Shown piece after piece: positions 9,357 to 18,639 of a stretch of 64,000 nucleotides of DNA. The stretch comes from Halegenticoccus soli (lineage in GTDB: Archaea > Halobacteriota > Halobacteria > Halobacteriales > Haloferacaceae), in assembly GCF_002844195.1 (NCBI RefSeq), contig NZ_PEND01000002.1, positions 666,648 to 730,647 on the forward strand. The letters are read 5' to 3'. A program made the position numbers and the translations under genes. The notes under the pieces were generated by a model that worked only from the letters and a program-made list of their open reading frames with translations, did not search any database and had not been told where the DNA came from. Each line of letters opens with the position of its first letter. Positions within the stretch are counted from its first letter, which is position 1.

Positions 9357-9929
9357 ATGGCCGACCTGAACGATCGCGTCCTCGACGAGGCCGAAGGCAG
9401 GGGCGAAGCGTTCTCCGTCGAGAACCTCATCACGCTCGTCGAGCGACACGAGGCCGATCCGGAGCCGGGGGTGCCGGCGGACCGGCTCCGGGAGTACGCC
9501 GAGCACCTCGAAGGACACGGCGGACCGATGAGCGTCGACCAGGTCGACGCGGCGCTGGAGCTTCACCGCACCGACGCGGAGTCGTGGCAGGGGCCCGACG
9601 CGCTGTACGAGGTCGGCGACGGCCGCGTCAGCCTCTACCCCGCGTCGTGGTACGACCGGCTGGAGGGGGAGACCGATCCGGCGCGGTACCTCGAAGTCAT
9701 CCTGGAGGACGTGGACGACAGCCGGAGCGCCTTCGCCACGGGCGGCGCCGGTAAAGGCGTCCCCGAGAACGTCCTGCTCAACGTCGCGACCGTCATCGGC
9801 GGCGTGAGCTGGCGGGACGCGGCGGCCGAGCTACAGGCGCTCGGTGACGAGGGGATCGTCGTCGCCGACGCCGAACAGCACCCGAACGCGCGGATCCGGC
9901 TCACGGAGAAGTACTTCGACGACCGCTGA
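9357..9929 (+). CDS. Conserved haloarchaeal protein, paralogue of the 13098 gene
   Basis: 190 residues of unknown function. It aligns along its length with the product of the gene at 13098-13628. Shared segments are VERHEADPEPGVPADRL versus LERHHPEYHPGIPLELL, then SLYPASWYDRL versus SAYPPSWHERF. Both end in a helical region resembling a winged helix. It is soluble and acidic, with no signal peptide. ATG 9357 was chosen because the homologous part starts soon after it. It follows aspS by 91 bases on the same strand. Confidence 0.7.
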   Translation: MADLNDRVLDEAEGRGEAFSVENLITLVERHEADPEPGVPADRLREYAEHLEGHGGPMSVDQVDAALELHRTDAESWQGPDALYEVGDGRVSLYPASWYDRLEGETDPARYLEVILEDVDDSRSAFATGGAGKGVPENVLLNVATVIGGVSWRDAAAELQALGDEGIVVADAEQHPNARIRLTEKYFDDR

Positions 9930-10056
9930 GCGCGCGCGGCCGACCCGCGCGGCCGGTCGCCTCCGGCACCTCGCCTTCGCTCACTCGACTTCCCTCCCCC
10001 GGATCCGGCGCGGCGGGATAACAACGATTAATCGGGACCTCGCCATTTGACCGTTC

Positions 10057-10896
10057 ATGAGCGACGAGGTAGCCGCGTTCGTCCCCGGGCACATCACCGG
10101 TTTTTTCAGCGCCCATCCGGCGGACGAGCCGACGAAGGCCGGGTCCCGCGGCGCCGGCTTGACCCTCTCTGACGGCGTCGAGGTGACGGTCCGGCCGGCG
10201 TCCACCACCCGGATCGCGCTGAACGGCTCGCCGATCGAGATGGAGCCGGTGGAGCGGGTCCTCGGCGCGCTCGGGGTCGACGCGCGCGTTTCGGCCGAGA
10301 CCGACCTCCCCCTCGGCGCCGGATTCGGCGTCTCCGGGGCGATGTCGCTCGGGACGGCGCTCGCGGCCAACGCCGCGTTCGGGTGCGGCCACTCGGAGAA
10401 CGAGCTCACGACCGTCGCCCACGGCGCGGAAGTGCAGGCGGGGACGGGTCTCGGCGACGTGGTCGCGCAGGCCCGCGGCGGGTTGCCGATCCGCCTGGAG
10501 CCGGGAGCGCCGGGGTACGGCCTGCTCGACGGAATCCCCGCGCGCGCGAGGATCGAATACGTCACGTTCGGCGACCTCCCGACGGAGGAGGTGCTCTCGG
10601 GCGACACGAAGCGGCTCTCGACGGCCGGACAGCACGCCCTCTCCCGCCTGGTCGCGGAACCGACCCTCCCGCGGCTCATGTCGGCTTCGCGGCGGTTCGC
10701 CCGCGAGGCGGGGCTCCTGACCGACGAGGTCGCGGCCGCCGTTCGGGACGTGAGCGAGGCGGGCGGCGAGGCGTCGATGGCGATGCTCGGCCGGACGGCG
10801 TTCGCGCTCGGAACGGGACTCTCGGACGCGGGCTACGACGCGACGGCGTGTCGGACTCACCCGACGGGGGCGGCACTCCTCGGAGACGAGGTGTAA
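10057..10896 (+). CDS. Pantoate kinase (archaeal CoA pathway)
   Basis: The 279-residue GHMP-superfamily kinase phosphorylates pantoate, the first of two archaeal steps that replace the bacterial PanC-PanK order. The N-terminus FVPGHITGFFSAH and the glycine-rich phosphate loop DLPLGAGFGVSGAMSLGTAL (about 82-101) are diagnostic of archaeal pantoate kinase. GTGLGDVVAQARGG is a second family motif. The next gene downstream is the partner phosphopantothenate synthetase. ATG 10057 has a TATA-like ATTAAT about 28 bases upstream. Confidence 0.93.
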   Translation: MSDEVAAFVPGHITGFFSAHPADEPTKAGSRGAGLTLSDGVEVTVRPASTTRIALNGSPIEMEPVERVLGALGVDARVSAETDLPLGAGFGVSGAMSLGTALAANAAFGCGHSENELTTVAHGAEVQAGTGLGDVVAQARGGLPIRLEPGAPGYGLLDGIPARARIEYVTFGDLPTEEVLSGDTKRLSTAGQHALSRLVAEPTLPRLMSASRRFAREAGLLTDEVAAAVRDVSEAGGEASMAMLGRTAFALGTGLSDAGYDATACRTHPTGAALLGDEV

Positions 10897-10993
10897 GACC
10901 CGAGCCGGTACTGTCACCGGCGAGGTGTGAGACCCGAGGCGACACCGTCTGTCGCCTCGGTGTAGGACCCCGAACCGACACCGTCCGTCGGTG
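10888..10993. repeat. Three imperfect ~35-bp tandem repeats
   Basis: Units begin at 10888, 10922 and 10958, each of the form (G/C)(A/G)GTGT(A/G)(A/G)GACCC(C)GA followed by an (A/T)AC(C/T)GTC-type stretch. The first unit overlaps the stop codon of the pantoate kinase gene. The array sits upstream of the phosphopantothenate synthetase promoter. Confidence 0.6.
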
Positions 10994-11092
10994 GGCCGCG
11001 AGGCGCGGAACGGATCCCGGGGGTTCGGAGTCGACCTTCTCGCCGCCGGGACGAAATGGCGGGCTTTTTCGGGAGGACGACCAACGTCGGGT

Positions 11093-11863
11093 ATGAGCGA
11101 GATTCGAATCCCCGAGGACCACCCCCGGTACGAGTCGCTTCTCACGCGGCATCGCATCGAGAAGGGGGTAGACGAGGGGATCACGAGCCGGCAGGGGCTC
11201 ATCGCGCAGGGGCGCGGGGAGGCGTTCGACTACCTCCTCGGCGAGCGGACGACGGACGGCGCGGACGCGGCCGAGCGGGCCGCGGCGGCGGCGCTCCTCC
11301 TCGCCGACCACGCCGTTCTCTCCGTGAACGGGAACGTCGCCGCGCTCGTCCCGGGAGAGATCGTCGAACTCGCCGAGGCGACCGGCGCGGACATCGAGGT
11401 CAACCTGTTCAACCGGACCGACGAACGGATGGCGGCCATCGCCGCCCACCTCCGCGAACACGGCGCGGAGGAGGTGAAGGGCCTGGACGCCGACGGCCGC
11501 ATCCCGGGGCTCTCCCACGAGCGGGCGAAGGTCGACGCCGACGGCATCGGCGACGCGGACGTGGTGCTCGTCCCGCTGGAGGACGGTGACCGGGCCGAGG
11601 CGCTCTCCGCGATGGGCAAGACCGAGATCGTCATCGACCTGAATCCCCTCTCGCGCTCGGCGCGCGCCGCGGCGATACCGATCGTCGACAACATCGTCCG
11701 GGCCGTGCCGAACGTCACCCGCCACGCCCGCGAACTGCGCGACGCGCCGCGGGAGGAACTAGCCCGGATCGTCGACGGGTTCGACCGCGAGCGAGCGCTC
11801 GGGGAGGCGGAGCGCGAGATCCGCGATGGCGCGAGGAGCGACGTGAGTCCGACCGACCGATAG
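11093..11863 (+). CDS. 4-phosphopantoate--beta-alanine ligase (phosphopantothenate synthetase)
   Basis: The 256-residue archaeal phosphopantothenate synthetase condenses phosphopantoate with beta-alanine using ATP. Family signatures are HPRYESLLTRHRIEKGV near the N-terminus, SVNGNVAALVPGEIVELAE, VNLFNRTDERMAAI, the VDADGIGDADVVLVPLEDGD segment and KTEIVIDLNPLSRSA. It acts directly after the pantoate kinase encoded upstream. The beta-alanine may come from the decarboxylase at 56033. ATG 11093 is preceded by a T-rich box about 20 bases upstream; the open frame before it is the repeat region and not coding-like. Confidence 0.93.
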   Translation: MSEIRIPEDHPRYESLLTRHRIEKGVDEGITSRQGLIAQGRGEAFDYLLGERTTDGADAAERAAAAALLLADHAVLSVNGNVAALVPGEIVELAEATGADIEVNLFNRTDERMAAIAAHLREHGAEEVKGLDADGRIPGLSHERAKVDADGIGDADVVLVPLEDGDRAEALSAMGKTEIVIDLNPLSRSARAAAIPIVDNIVRAVPNVTRHARELRDAPREELARIVDGFDRERALGEAEREIRDGARSDVSPTDR

Positions 11864-11934
11864 TCGCCGCCGTCGGCCGGCGGTCAGTGATCGGCGGTCG
11901 CGGTCGAGCGCTTTCCTCTCCGGTCGGCGCGCCG

Positions 11935-13005
11935 TCAGTCGAACCCGCTGACGAGTGTGACGAACCACTGCGCCGGATCCCGTCGGTCGCGGACCTCGAC
12001 CGCCTCGACCCACTTCACCCACTGGAAGCCGCGTCGGCCGGGGGCGACCAGACGGAGGGGCGCGCCGTGGCCGTGGCTCAGCGGTTCGCCGCCGACGCGC
12101 GTCGCGAGCAGCGCGTCGCGAGCCTCGTCGAGCGGCAGGCTCCAGCGGTAGCCGGTGACCGAGACGAACCGGACCCACGCCCCCGCCGGGTCGGCGCCGG
12201 CCCGATCGAGCAGGTCGCCGACGAGGACGCCGCGCCAGTCCTGCACCGTGTACCACCCGCTCGTGCAGTCGAGGAGCGCCCGAAGCTCGTCGGCCCCGTC
12301 GAGATCCTCGGGGGCGAGTTCGTACGGTTCGTCGACGAGGCCGCCGACGCGGAGCCGCCACTTGTCGGGGTCTATCGGATCGGGGTCGTCAGCGACCCAG
12401 CTCGTCACGGGAAACGACGCCCCCTCGACCGGTTTCGATCCGGTGAATCGGCGGTCGGCGCCCGCGGTGTCGAGCAGGCGATTTACACCCTGTTGCGCCC
12501 GCCAGACCAGCGCGCCGCCGACGAGTAGCCCGGCGTACTGAAGCGCGGTTCGTCGCCCCCGGAAGTCGACCCGCCGCGGGGGCCGGGCGCGGGTCGCCGC
12601 GTGGACGAGCACGAGCGGCAGGAGCAGCAGTCCGAACAGGACGTGGGCGCTCAGCGCGTTCCAGTACAGGATCCGGACGTCCCCGCCGAACACCCAGAAG
12701 ACGCCCGAGCCGAGCGCCGCGAGGGCCACGGCGGTCGTGAGCACCGACAGGCCGGTCGCCCGGTCCCACAGGCGGCGGACCCGCCGGAGCTTGTAGAACA
12801 GGAGGAAGACGAGCGTCAGCCCGGCGACGCCGTGAAGCAGGAAGACGGCTGAGCCGCCGGGGCGACCGACGGTGAGGCTCAGGAGGCCGCTTCCGAGTTC
12901 GAACGCGACGAGCAGGAGGATCGACCAGTCGACCAGGCGGGGCCGCGGCTCGAAGCGGCGAACCGCGCGGCCTATCGCGCCGCCTCTGCCCCGGTCTCGA
13001 TCCAT
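11935..13005 (-). CDS. Membrane-anchored sulfite-oxidase-like molybdopterin protein
   Basis: About 356 residues in two parts. Residues 25-170 form four to five membrane helices with histidines (His58, His121, His135) resembling a cytochrome b561-like anchor. Residues 185-356 are a sulfite oxidase-type molybdopterin domain. Cys247 in LLDCTSGW is the expected molybdenum ligand, followed by WRGVLVGDLL, HGHGAPLRLVAPG and FQWVKWVE. Natural substrate unknown; MsrP-like methionine sulfoxide repair or sulfite oxidation are possibilities. The ATG at 13003-13005 was preferred over one 20 codons upstream, because it directly precedes the basic, positive-inside segment. Confidence 0.82.
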   Translation of the reverse strand: MDRDRGRGGAIGRAVRRFEPRPRLVDWSILLLVAFELGSGLLSLTVGRPGGSAVFLLHGVAGLTLVFLLFYKLRRVRRLWDRATGLSVLTTAVALAALGSGVFWVFGGDVRILYWNALSAHVLFGLLLLPLVLVHAATRARPPRRVDFRGRRTALQYAGLLVGGALVWRAQQGVNRLLDTAGADRRFTGSKPVEGASFPVTSWVADDPDPIDPDKWRLRVGGLVDEPYELAPEDLDGADELRALLDCTSGWYTVQDWRGVLVGDLLDRAGADPAGAWVRFVSVTGYRWSLPLDEARDALLATRVGGEPLSHGHGAPLRLVAPGRRGFQWVKWVEAVEVRDRRDPAQWFVTLVSGFD

Positions 13006-13097
13006 CTCCCGTGTCTTCGGTAGCTTCCGCGCGGACAAGAACTTCGCGTCGGCGGACCAACTCACCGCTTATTCCCTTCGACAACGTACCGAGCGTC

Positions 13098-13628
13098 ATG
13101 GCACCGAACGACACCGGTGACCGGGCGGCGGTCGACGAGGCGGTCCTCGCCGAACTCAGGGAGCACGAGACGCAACACGGACCGCACATCGTCAGAGTCC
13201 TCGAACGGCACCACCCGGAGTATCACCCCGGAATCCCGCTGGAACTGCTGAACGCGTACGCCGAACGGCTGGGGTACGACGTGGAGCTGTCCGACCGCGA
13301 CATCGAACGGAAGACGGTCGACGACGCGGCGTGGCGCGACGAGGACGTGTACTACCGGATCGGCGGGAACATCAGCGCGTACCCGCCGAGCTGGCACGAG
13401 CGGTTCGACGAGGAGGAGACGCTCCGGTCGCTCGTGGAGATCATGCGCGAACAGACGGGCAAGGACGCGATCGAGCGGGACGACCTCCTGCTCGCCGTCG
13501 AATCTATCGCCGGGCTCACCCGACCGGAGTCGGACGGCATGCTGACCGAGGCGCGCGAACGCGGCGAGCTGGAGGTCGAACCGTACCAGAATCCCGAGGC
13601 GCTCGTCTTTCTCCCCTCAGATTCATAA
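13098..13628 (+). CDS. Conserved haloarchaeal protein, paralogue of the 9357 gene
   Basis: 176 residues of unknown function, homologous over its full length to the gene at 9357-9929. Shared landmarks are the ERHHPEYHPGIP segment (about residue 40), YRIGGNISAYPPSWHERF (about residue 90) and a helical C-terminal part with LLLAVESIAGLTRPE. It is acidic and cytosolic. It is divergent from the sulfite-oxidase-like gene with a 92-base gap that should hold both promoters. ATG 13098 was chosen over the longer frame, because the upstream codons overlap the promoter region. Confidence 0.7.
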   Translation: MAPNDTGDRAAVDEAVLAELREHETQHGPHIVRVLERHHPEYHPGIPLELLNAYAERLGYDVELSDRDIERKTVDDAAWRDEDVYYRIGGNISAYPPSWHERFDEEETLRSLVEIMREQTGKDAIERDDLLLAVESIAGLTRPESDGMLTEARERGELEVEPYQNPEALVFLPSDS

Positions 13629-13761
13629 CCGAGAACGGGGCCAGAACCCGCATGCGCTGACCAGTCGTCGTGAGGCGGTTCGCGGGTGCGCGGCGCCCCG
13701 CCTCGCGGTTCGGACGCGCCGCCGGCCCGCCATTCACCCGTTGTTCGGCACTTAGTCGCAC

Positions 13762-14742
13762 CTATCCGTAGAGCGCCTCCGGGGGTCCGCCCGGTAAGCG
13801 ATCGCGGTCGTGCGGCTCGGAGAAGTCGATGTCGGGGCCGATCGGTACGAGGCGTTTGGGGTTGACGTCCCCGTGGCTCTCGTAGTAGTGCCGAACGATG
13901 TGATCCACGTTCACCGTCTCGGCGATACCCGGCAGCTGGTACAGCTCCTTGGCGTAGTTCCAGAGGTTCGGGTACTCGTGGACCGCCCGTCGGTTACACT
14001 TGAAGTGCGTGTGGTAGACGTGGTCGAACCTGACGAGCGTGGCGAACATCGCGAGGTCCGCCTCGGTGAGCACTTCCCCGACGAGGTAGCGCTGCTCGTC
14101 CAACACGCCCTCCCAGCGGTCGAGCGCCTCGAAGAGCTCCGCGACCGCCTCGTCGTACGCCTCCTGGGTGCCGGCGAAGCCGGCGCGGTACACCCCGTTG
14201 TTGATCGGCTCGTAGATCTCGTCGATGATCCGGTCGACCTCGTCCCGATAGCCCTCCGGGTAGAGATCCACGTCGCGCTCGGCGAGCGCGTCGAACTCGG
14301 TGTCGAGCATCCGCATGATCTCCGCGGACTCGTTGTTCACGATCGTCTCGCGCTCTCTGTCCCACAGAACCGGCACTGTCACACGTCCGGTGTAGTCGGG
14401 ATCGGCCCTCACGTAGACGTCGCGGAGGTAGTCCTCGCCGTGCAGCGGATCGGGGTACGATTCGGAAAACTCCCACCCGTCGTCGATGCGGACCGGTTCG
14501 ACGAGGGAGAGCGAGACTGCGCGGTCCAGCCCCTTCAGCGCACGCGTCATCGCCGTCCGGTGCGCCCAGGGGCACGCGCGCGAGACGTAGAGGTGGTACC
14601 GCCCGGCTTCCGCGGGGAACTCCGCGTCCGGGTCGTCTTCCACCCAGTTCCGGAACGTCGTCCCCTGTCGATCGAACTCCCCCTCTTCCGTCGTTGACTC
14701 GTAGGCGTCGGTCCGCCACTCGCCCTCGACGAGCATGTTCAT
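13762..14742 (-). CDS. Glutathionyl-hydroquinone reductase-like (Xi-class GST)
   Basis: The 326-residue thioredoxin-fold plus helical GST protein has the catalytic Cys57 in the CPWAHR motif typical of Xi-class (YqjG/ECM4-like) enzymes. These reduce glutathionyl-hydroquinones. Other family segments are VPVLWDRERETIVNNESAEIM, YEPINNGVYRAGFAGTQEAY and TEADLAMFATLVRFD. Haloarchaea generally use gamma-glutamylcysteine instead of glutathione, so the thiol cosubstrate is probably that one (inference). A second ATG two codons in is also possible. It is divergent from the E1 alpha gene. Confidence 0.88.
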   Translation of the reverse strand: MNMLVEGEWRTDAYESTTEEGEFDRQGTTFRNWVEDDPDAEFPAEAGRYHLYVSRACPWAHRTAMTRALKGLDRAVSLSLVEPVRIDDGWEFSESYPDPLHGEDYLRDVYVRADPDYTGRVTVPVLWDRERETIVNNESAEIMRMLDTEFDALAERDVDLYPEGYRDEVDRIIDEIYEPINNGVYRAGFAGTQEAYDEAVAELFEALDRWEGVLDEQRYLVGEVLTEADLAMFATLVRFDHVYHTHFKCNRRAVHEYPNLWNYAKELYQLPGIAETVNVDHIVRHYYESHGDVNPKRLVPIGPDIDFSEPHDRDRLPGGPPEALYG

Positions 14743-14928
14743 CGCCGCGTCCCCCGCCGAGCGGGCGGCTGTCGTCCCATGTGATCAGTTGCCGATGCGG
14801 ACCGAAAAGGCTTCTGTCGCCGGCGCGAGCGAGGGGGGCGATCCGACCGTTACCGGCCGACAATCGGTCAGTCTTGCCGAAAGGTTGCACAACAGCTATG
14901 ATCGATACTGATGATCTAATCATGTACC

Positions 14929-15959
<1,031 letters not shown>

Positions 15960-15963
<4 letters not shown>

Positions 15964-16970
15964 GCACCGAAGCGAGACCGGGAGCCGGTACCCCCGGAAC
16001 GGAGACGATGACGGTGCGCGAGGCGATCCGCGCGGCGCTCCGCGAGGAGATGGAGCGCGACGACCGCGTCTTCCTCATGGGGGAGGACGTCGCCACGTTC
16101 GGGGGCGTCTTCGACGTCAGCGACGGCCTGCTCGACGAGTTCGGCGACGAACGGATCCGCGATACCCCCATAAGCGAGGCGGGATTCACTGGCGCGGGCG
16201 TCGGGGCCGCCGCGACCGGTTCCCGCCCCGTCATCGAGATCATGTTCTCGGACTTCCTCGGCGTGCCGATGGAGCAGATCATGAACCAGATGGCGAAGAT
16301 GCGCTACATGTTCGGCGGGAAAACCGACATGCCCGTCACCGTCCGAACCACCGAGGGCGGCGGAATGGGCGCCGCCAGCCAGCACTCCGGCACGGTCCAC
16401 ACGTGGTTCGCGCACTTCCCCGGCCTGCTCGCCGTGACACCGGGGACACCGGCGGCCGCGAAGGGCCTGCTCAAATCGGCCATCCGGTCGGACGATCCGG
16501 TGTTCTTCTTCGAGAACAAGATGATATACGAGCAGGAGGGCGACGTACCGACGGATCCGGACTTCACGATCCCGCTCGGCGAGGCGCACGTCGAGCGCGA
16601 GGGTGACGACGTCACGGTCGTCGCGACCCAGCGGCTCGTCGGCGAGTCCCTGTCGGCGGCGGACGAGCTGGACGGCGAGGTGAGTGTCGAGGTCATCGAT
16701 CTCCGCTCGCTGTACCCGCTCGACACCGACACCCTGGTCGAGAGCGTCGAGAAGACCGGACGGCTGGTCGTCGCCGACGAGAGCCCGCTGTCGTACGGCG
16801 TCCACGCCGAGGTGATGGCGCGGATCAACGACCGCGCGTTCTTCAGCCTCGACGCGCCGATGCAGCGGGTCGGCGTCCCGGACACCCACATCCCGTTCAG
16901 CCCGGCGCTGGAAGCGGAGGTGCTCCCCGACGCCGACGACGTGCGCGCCGCGGTCGAGAACGTGACGTGA
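15960..16970 (+). CDS. TPP-dependent dehydrogenase E1 beta
   Basis: The 336-residue E1 beta partners with the gene just upstream, which it overlaps by four bases. It shows the pyrimidine-binding domain (VFLMGEDVATFGGVF, TPISEAGFTGAGVGAA, EIMFSDFLGVPMEQIMNQ) and the transketolase C-terminal domain (VEVIDLRSLYPLDTDTLVES). The heterotetramer would transfer the acyl group to an E2 lipoyl lysine. The candidate E2 genes lie at 18640 and 22966 on the opposite strand. No E3 (dihydrolipoamide dehydrogenase) gene is in the window, so E3 must be supplied elsewhere. Confidence 0.92.
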
Positions 16971-16995
16971 TCCGAGCCGACGGCGGGGTTCGGGC

Positions 16996-17997
16996 GTGAC
17001 CGCGACGGTCGGGCTCGTCGTCAACCCGGCCGCCGGTCGCGACATCCGCCGGCTCACGGGCGGGGCGAGCGTGAGCGACAACTACGCGAAGCGTCGGACC
17101 GCGGGTTGCGCCCTCGCCGGTCTCGCGCTCGCGCCGGAGCAGACCGAGGTCGTCGTCATGCCGGACGGGCGTGGCCTCGCCCGCCGAATCGCGGACGACG
17201 CGCCCGACGGCCTCCCCGTTGACCTCCTCGACGTCCCCATCGAGGGAACCGCCGCGGACACGCGCCGCGCCGCCCGGTGGTTCCGGTCGAACGCCGACGC
17301 GGCGGTCGTCCTCGGCGGCGACGGGACGAACCGCGACGTGGCGGCGGAGATCGGCGACGTGCCCGTCGCGAGCGTCTCGACCGGCACGAACAACGTCGTC
17401 CCCGCCGCCGTCGACGGAACCGTCGCGGGCGCGGCCGCGGGGCTCGTCGCCACAGGCGCGGTGCCGGCGGCCGAGACCACGCTGCGGCACGGGACGGTCG
17501 AGGCGCGCGTGGCGGGCGCGGGCGGCGAACGGACGGTCCGCGGCCTCGCGACGGTCGGGGTGCTCGACCGGCCGTTCGTCGGCACGCGGGCGATCCTCGA
17601 CGCGGAGGATTTCCTCGGCGGCGCGGTCTCCCGCGCGTTCCCGGCGGAGATCGGGCTGTCCGGCGTCGCCGGCGCGCTCGCGATGCACCGGCCCGACGAC
17701 TCCGGCGGCGTCGGTCTCCGGTTCGGTCCGCCGGACGAGACCCCCGAAACCGTGCGCGCTATCACCGTCCCCGGCGTCGTCGAGCGCGTCGGCGTCGCGG
17801 AGTGGCGACGCCTGGACGCCGAGGAACCGATCCGCTTCGAGGTCCCGAGCGGCGTCGTGAGCGCGGACGGCGAGCGCGAACTCGAAATCCGGGACGCGAC
17901 GGTCGAGATCCGTCCGGTCGACGCGGGCCCGCGGCTCGTCGAGTTCGACGCGGTGTTCGAACGCGCCGCCGAGGACGGCCACTTTTCTCGCGGCTGA
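16996..17997 (+). CDS. AcoX-like ATP-NAD kinase family protein
   Basis: A 333-residue protein of the ATP-NAD kinase/AcoX superfamily. It has an N-terminal VGLVVNPAAGRDIRRLT, the diacylglycerol-kinase-type VLGGDGTNRDVAAEI (GGDGT near residues 105-109) and VSTGTNNVVP. AcoX occurs in bacterial acetoin-dehydrogenase operons but its reaction is not settled; a role with the TPP enzyme is inferred from position. It starts with GTG 26 bases after the E1 beta stop, in the same operon. Confidence 0.82.
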   Translation: MTATVGLVVNPAAGRDIRRLTGGASVSDNYAKRRTAGCALAGLALAPEQTEVVVMPDGRGLARRIADDAPDGLPVDLLDVPIEGTAADTRRAARWFRSNADAAVVLGGDGTNRDVAAEIGDVPVASVSTGTNNVVPAAVDGTVAGAAAGLVATGAVPAAETTLRHGTVEARVAGAGGERTVRGLATVGVLDRPFVGTRAILDAEDFLGGAVSRAFPAEIGLSGVAGALAMHRPDDSGGVGLRFGPPDETPETVRAITVPGVVERVGVAEWRRLDAEEPIRFEVPSGVVSADGERELEIRDATVEIRPVDAGPRLVEFDAVFERAAEDGHFSRG

Positions 17998-18067
17998 ACG
18001 GTCGGAAAACGGTACAGTCAGTTAACCGATGACAGTGCTATTTGTTATCTCGTGTCCATCGACTCAC

Positions 18068-18580
18068 ATGCGCCCGGAGATACCCGCGCTCGACGTGGAG
18101 ATACCCGAGATATCGCAGATCGCGTTCGTCGTAGAGGAGATCGAGGACGGGATGGATCGGTTCGGCAGCGTCCTCGGCGTCGACACCTGGCAGCTGTACC
18201 GGTTCGAGCCGCCGACGCTCACGGACACGACGTACAGAGGAGAGCCGCACGACTACTCGATGGTACTCGCCCTGACCGAGGTCGGCGGGACGATGCTCGA
18301 ACTCATCGAACCGCTGGAGGGCGAAAGCATCTACACCGAACACCTGGAGGAACACGGCGAGGGGCTGCACCACGTCGCCTGCTTCGCGTTCGACGATCCG
18401 GAGGCCGTGATCGAGGAGTTCGAGGACGCGGGCATGCCGGTCCTCCAGAGCGGCGTGTACGCCGACGTTCCGTACTGGTACTTCGACACCCAGGAGCAGC
18501 TCAACGGCGTCATCTTCGAGACGGCCGACAACGTGGACGCGATTCCGGAACCGGACGACACGTACACGGCGTCGCCGTAG
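18068..18580 (+). CDS. VOC superfamily protein (glyoxalase/epimerase-like)
   Basis: The 170-residue protein has two beta-alpha-beta-beta-beta modules typical of vicinal-oxygen-chelate enzymes: ISQIAFVVEEIEDGMDRFGS, TMLELIEPLEGES, LHHVACFAFDDPEAVIEEFE and GVIFETAD. Candidate metal ligands are the His of HHVAC and nearby Glu residues. It resembles methylmalonyl-CoA epimerase or glyoxalase-like proteins; the true substrate is unknown. ATG 18068 was chosen over an earlier ATG (18029), because a TATA-like TATTTG (about 18039-18044) lies 25-30 bases before it. It follows the AcoX gene but probably has its own promoter. Confidence 0.75.
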   Translation: MRPEIPALDVEIPEISQIAFVVEEIEDGMDRFGSVLGVDTWQLYRFEPPTLTDTTYRGEPHDYSMVLALTEVGGTMLELIEPLEGESIYTEHLEEHGEGLHHVACFAFDDPEAVIEEFEDAGMPVLQSGVYADVPYWYFDTQEQLNGVIFETADNVDAIPEPDDTYTASP

Positions 18581-18639
18581 CTCGCCAGTCGCGGGTCCGC
18601 CGTCGAAGCGGCGACGCCGCGAAAAACGCGGACCGGCGG

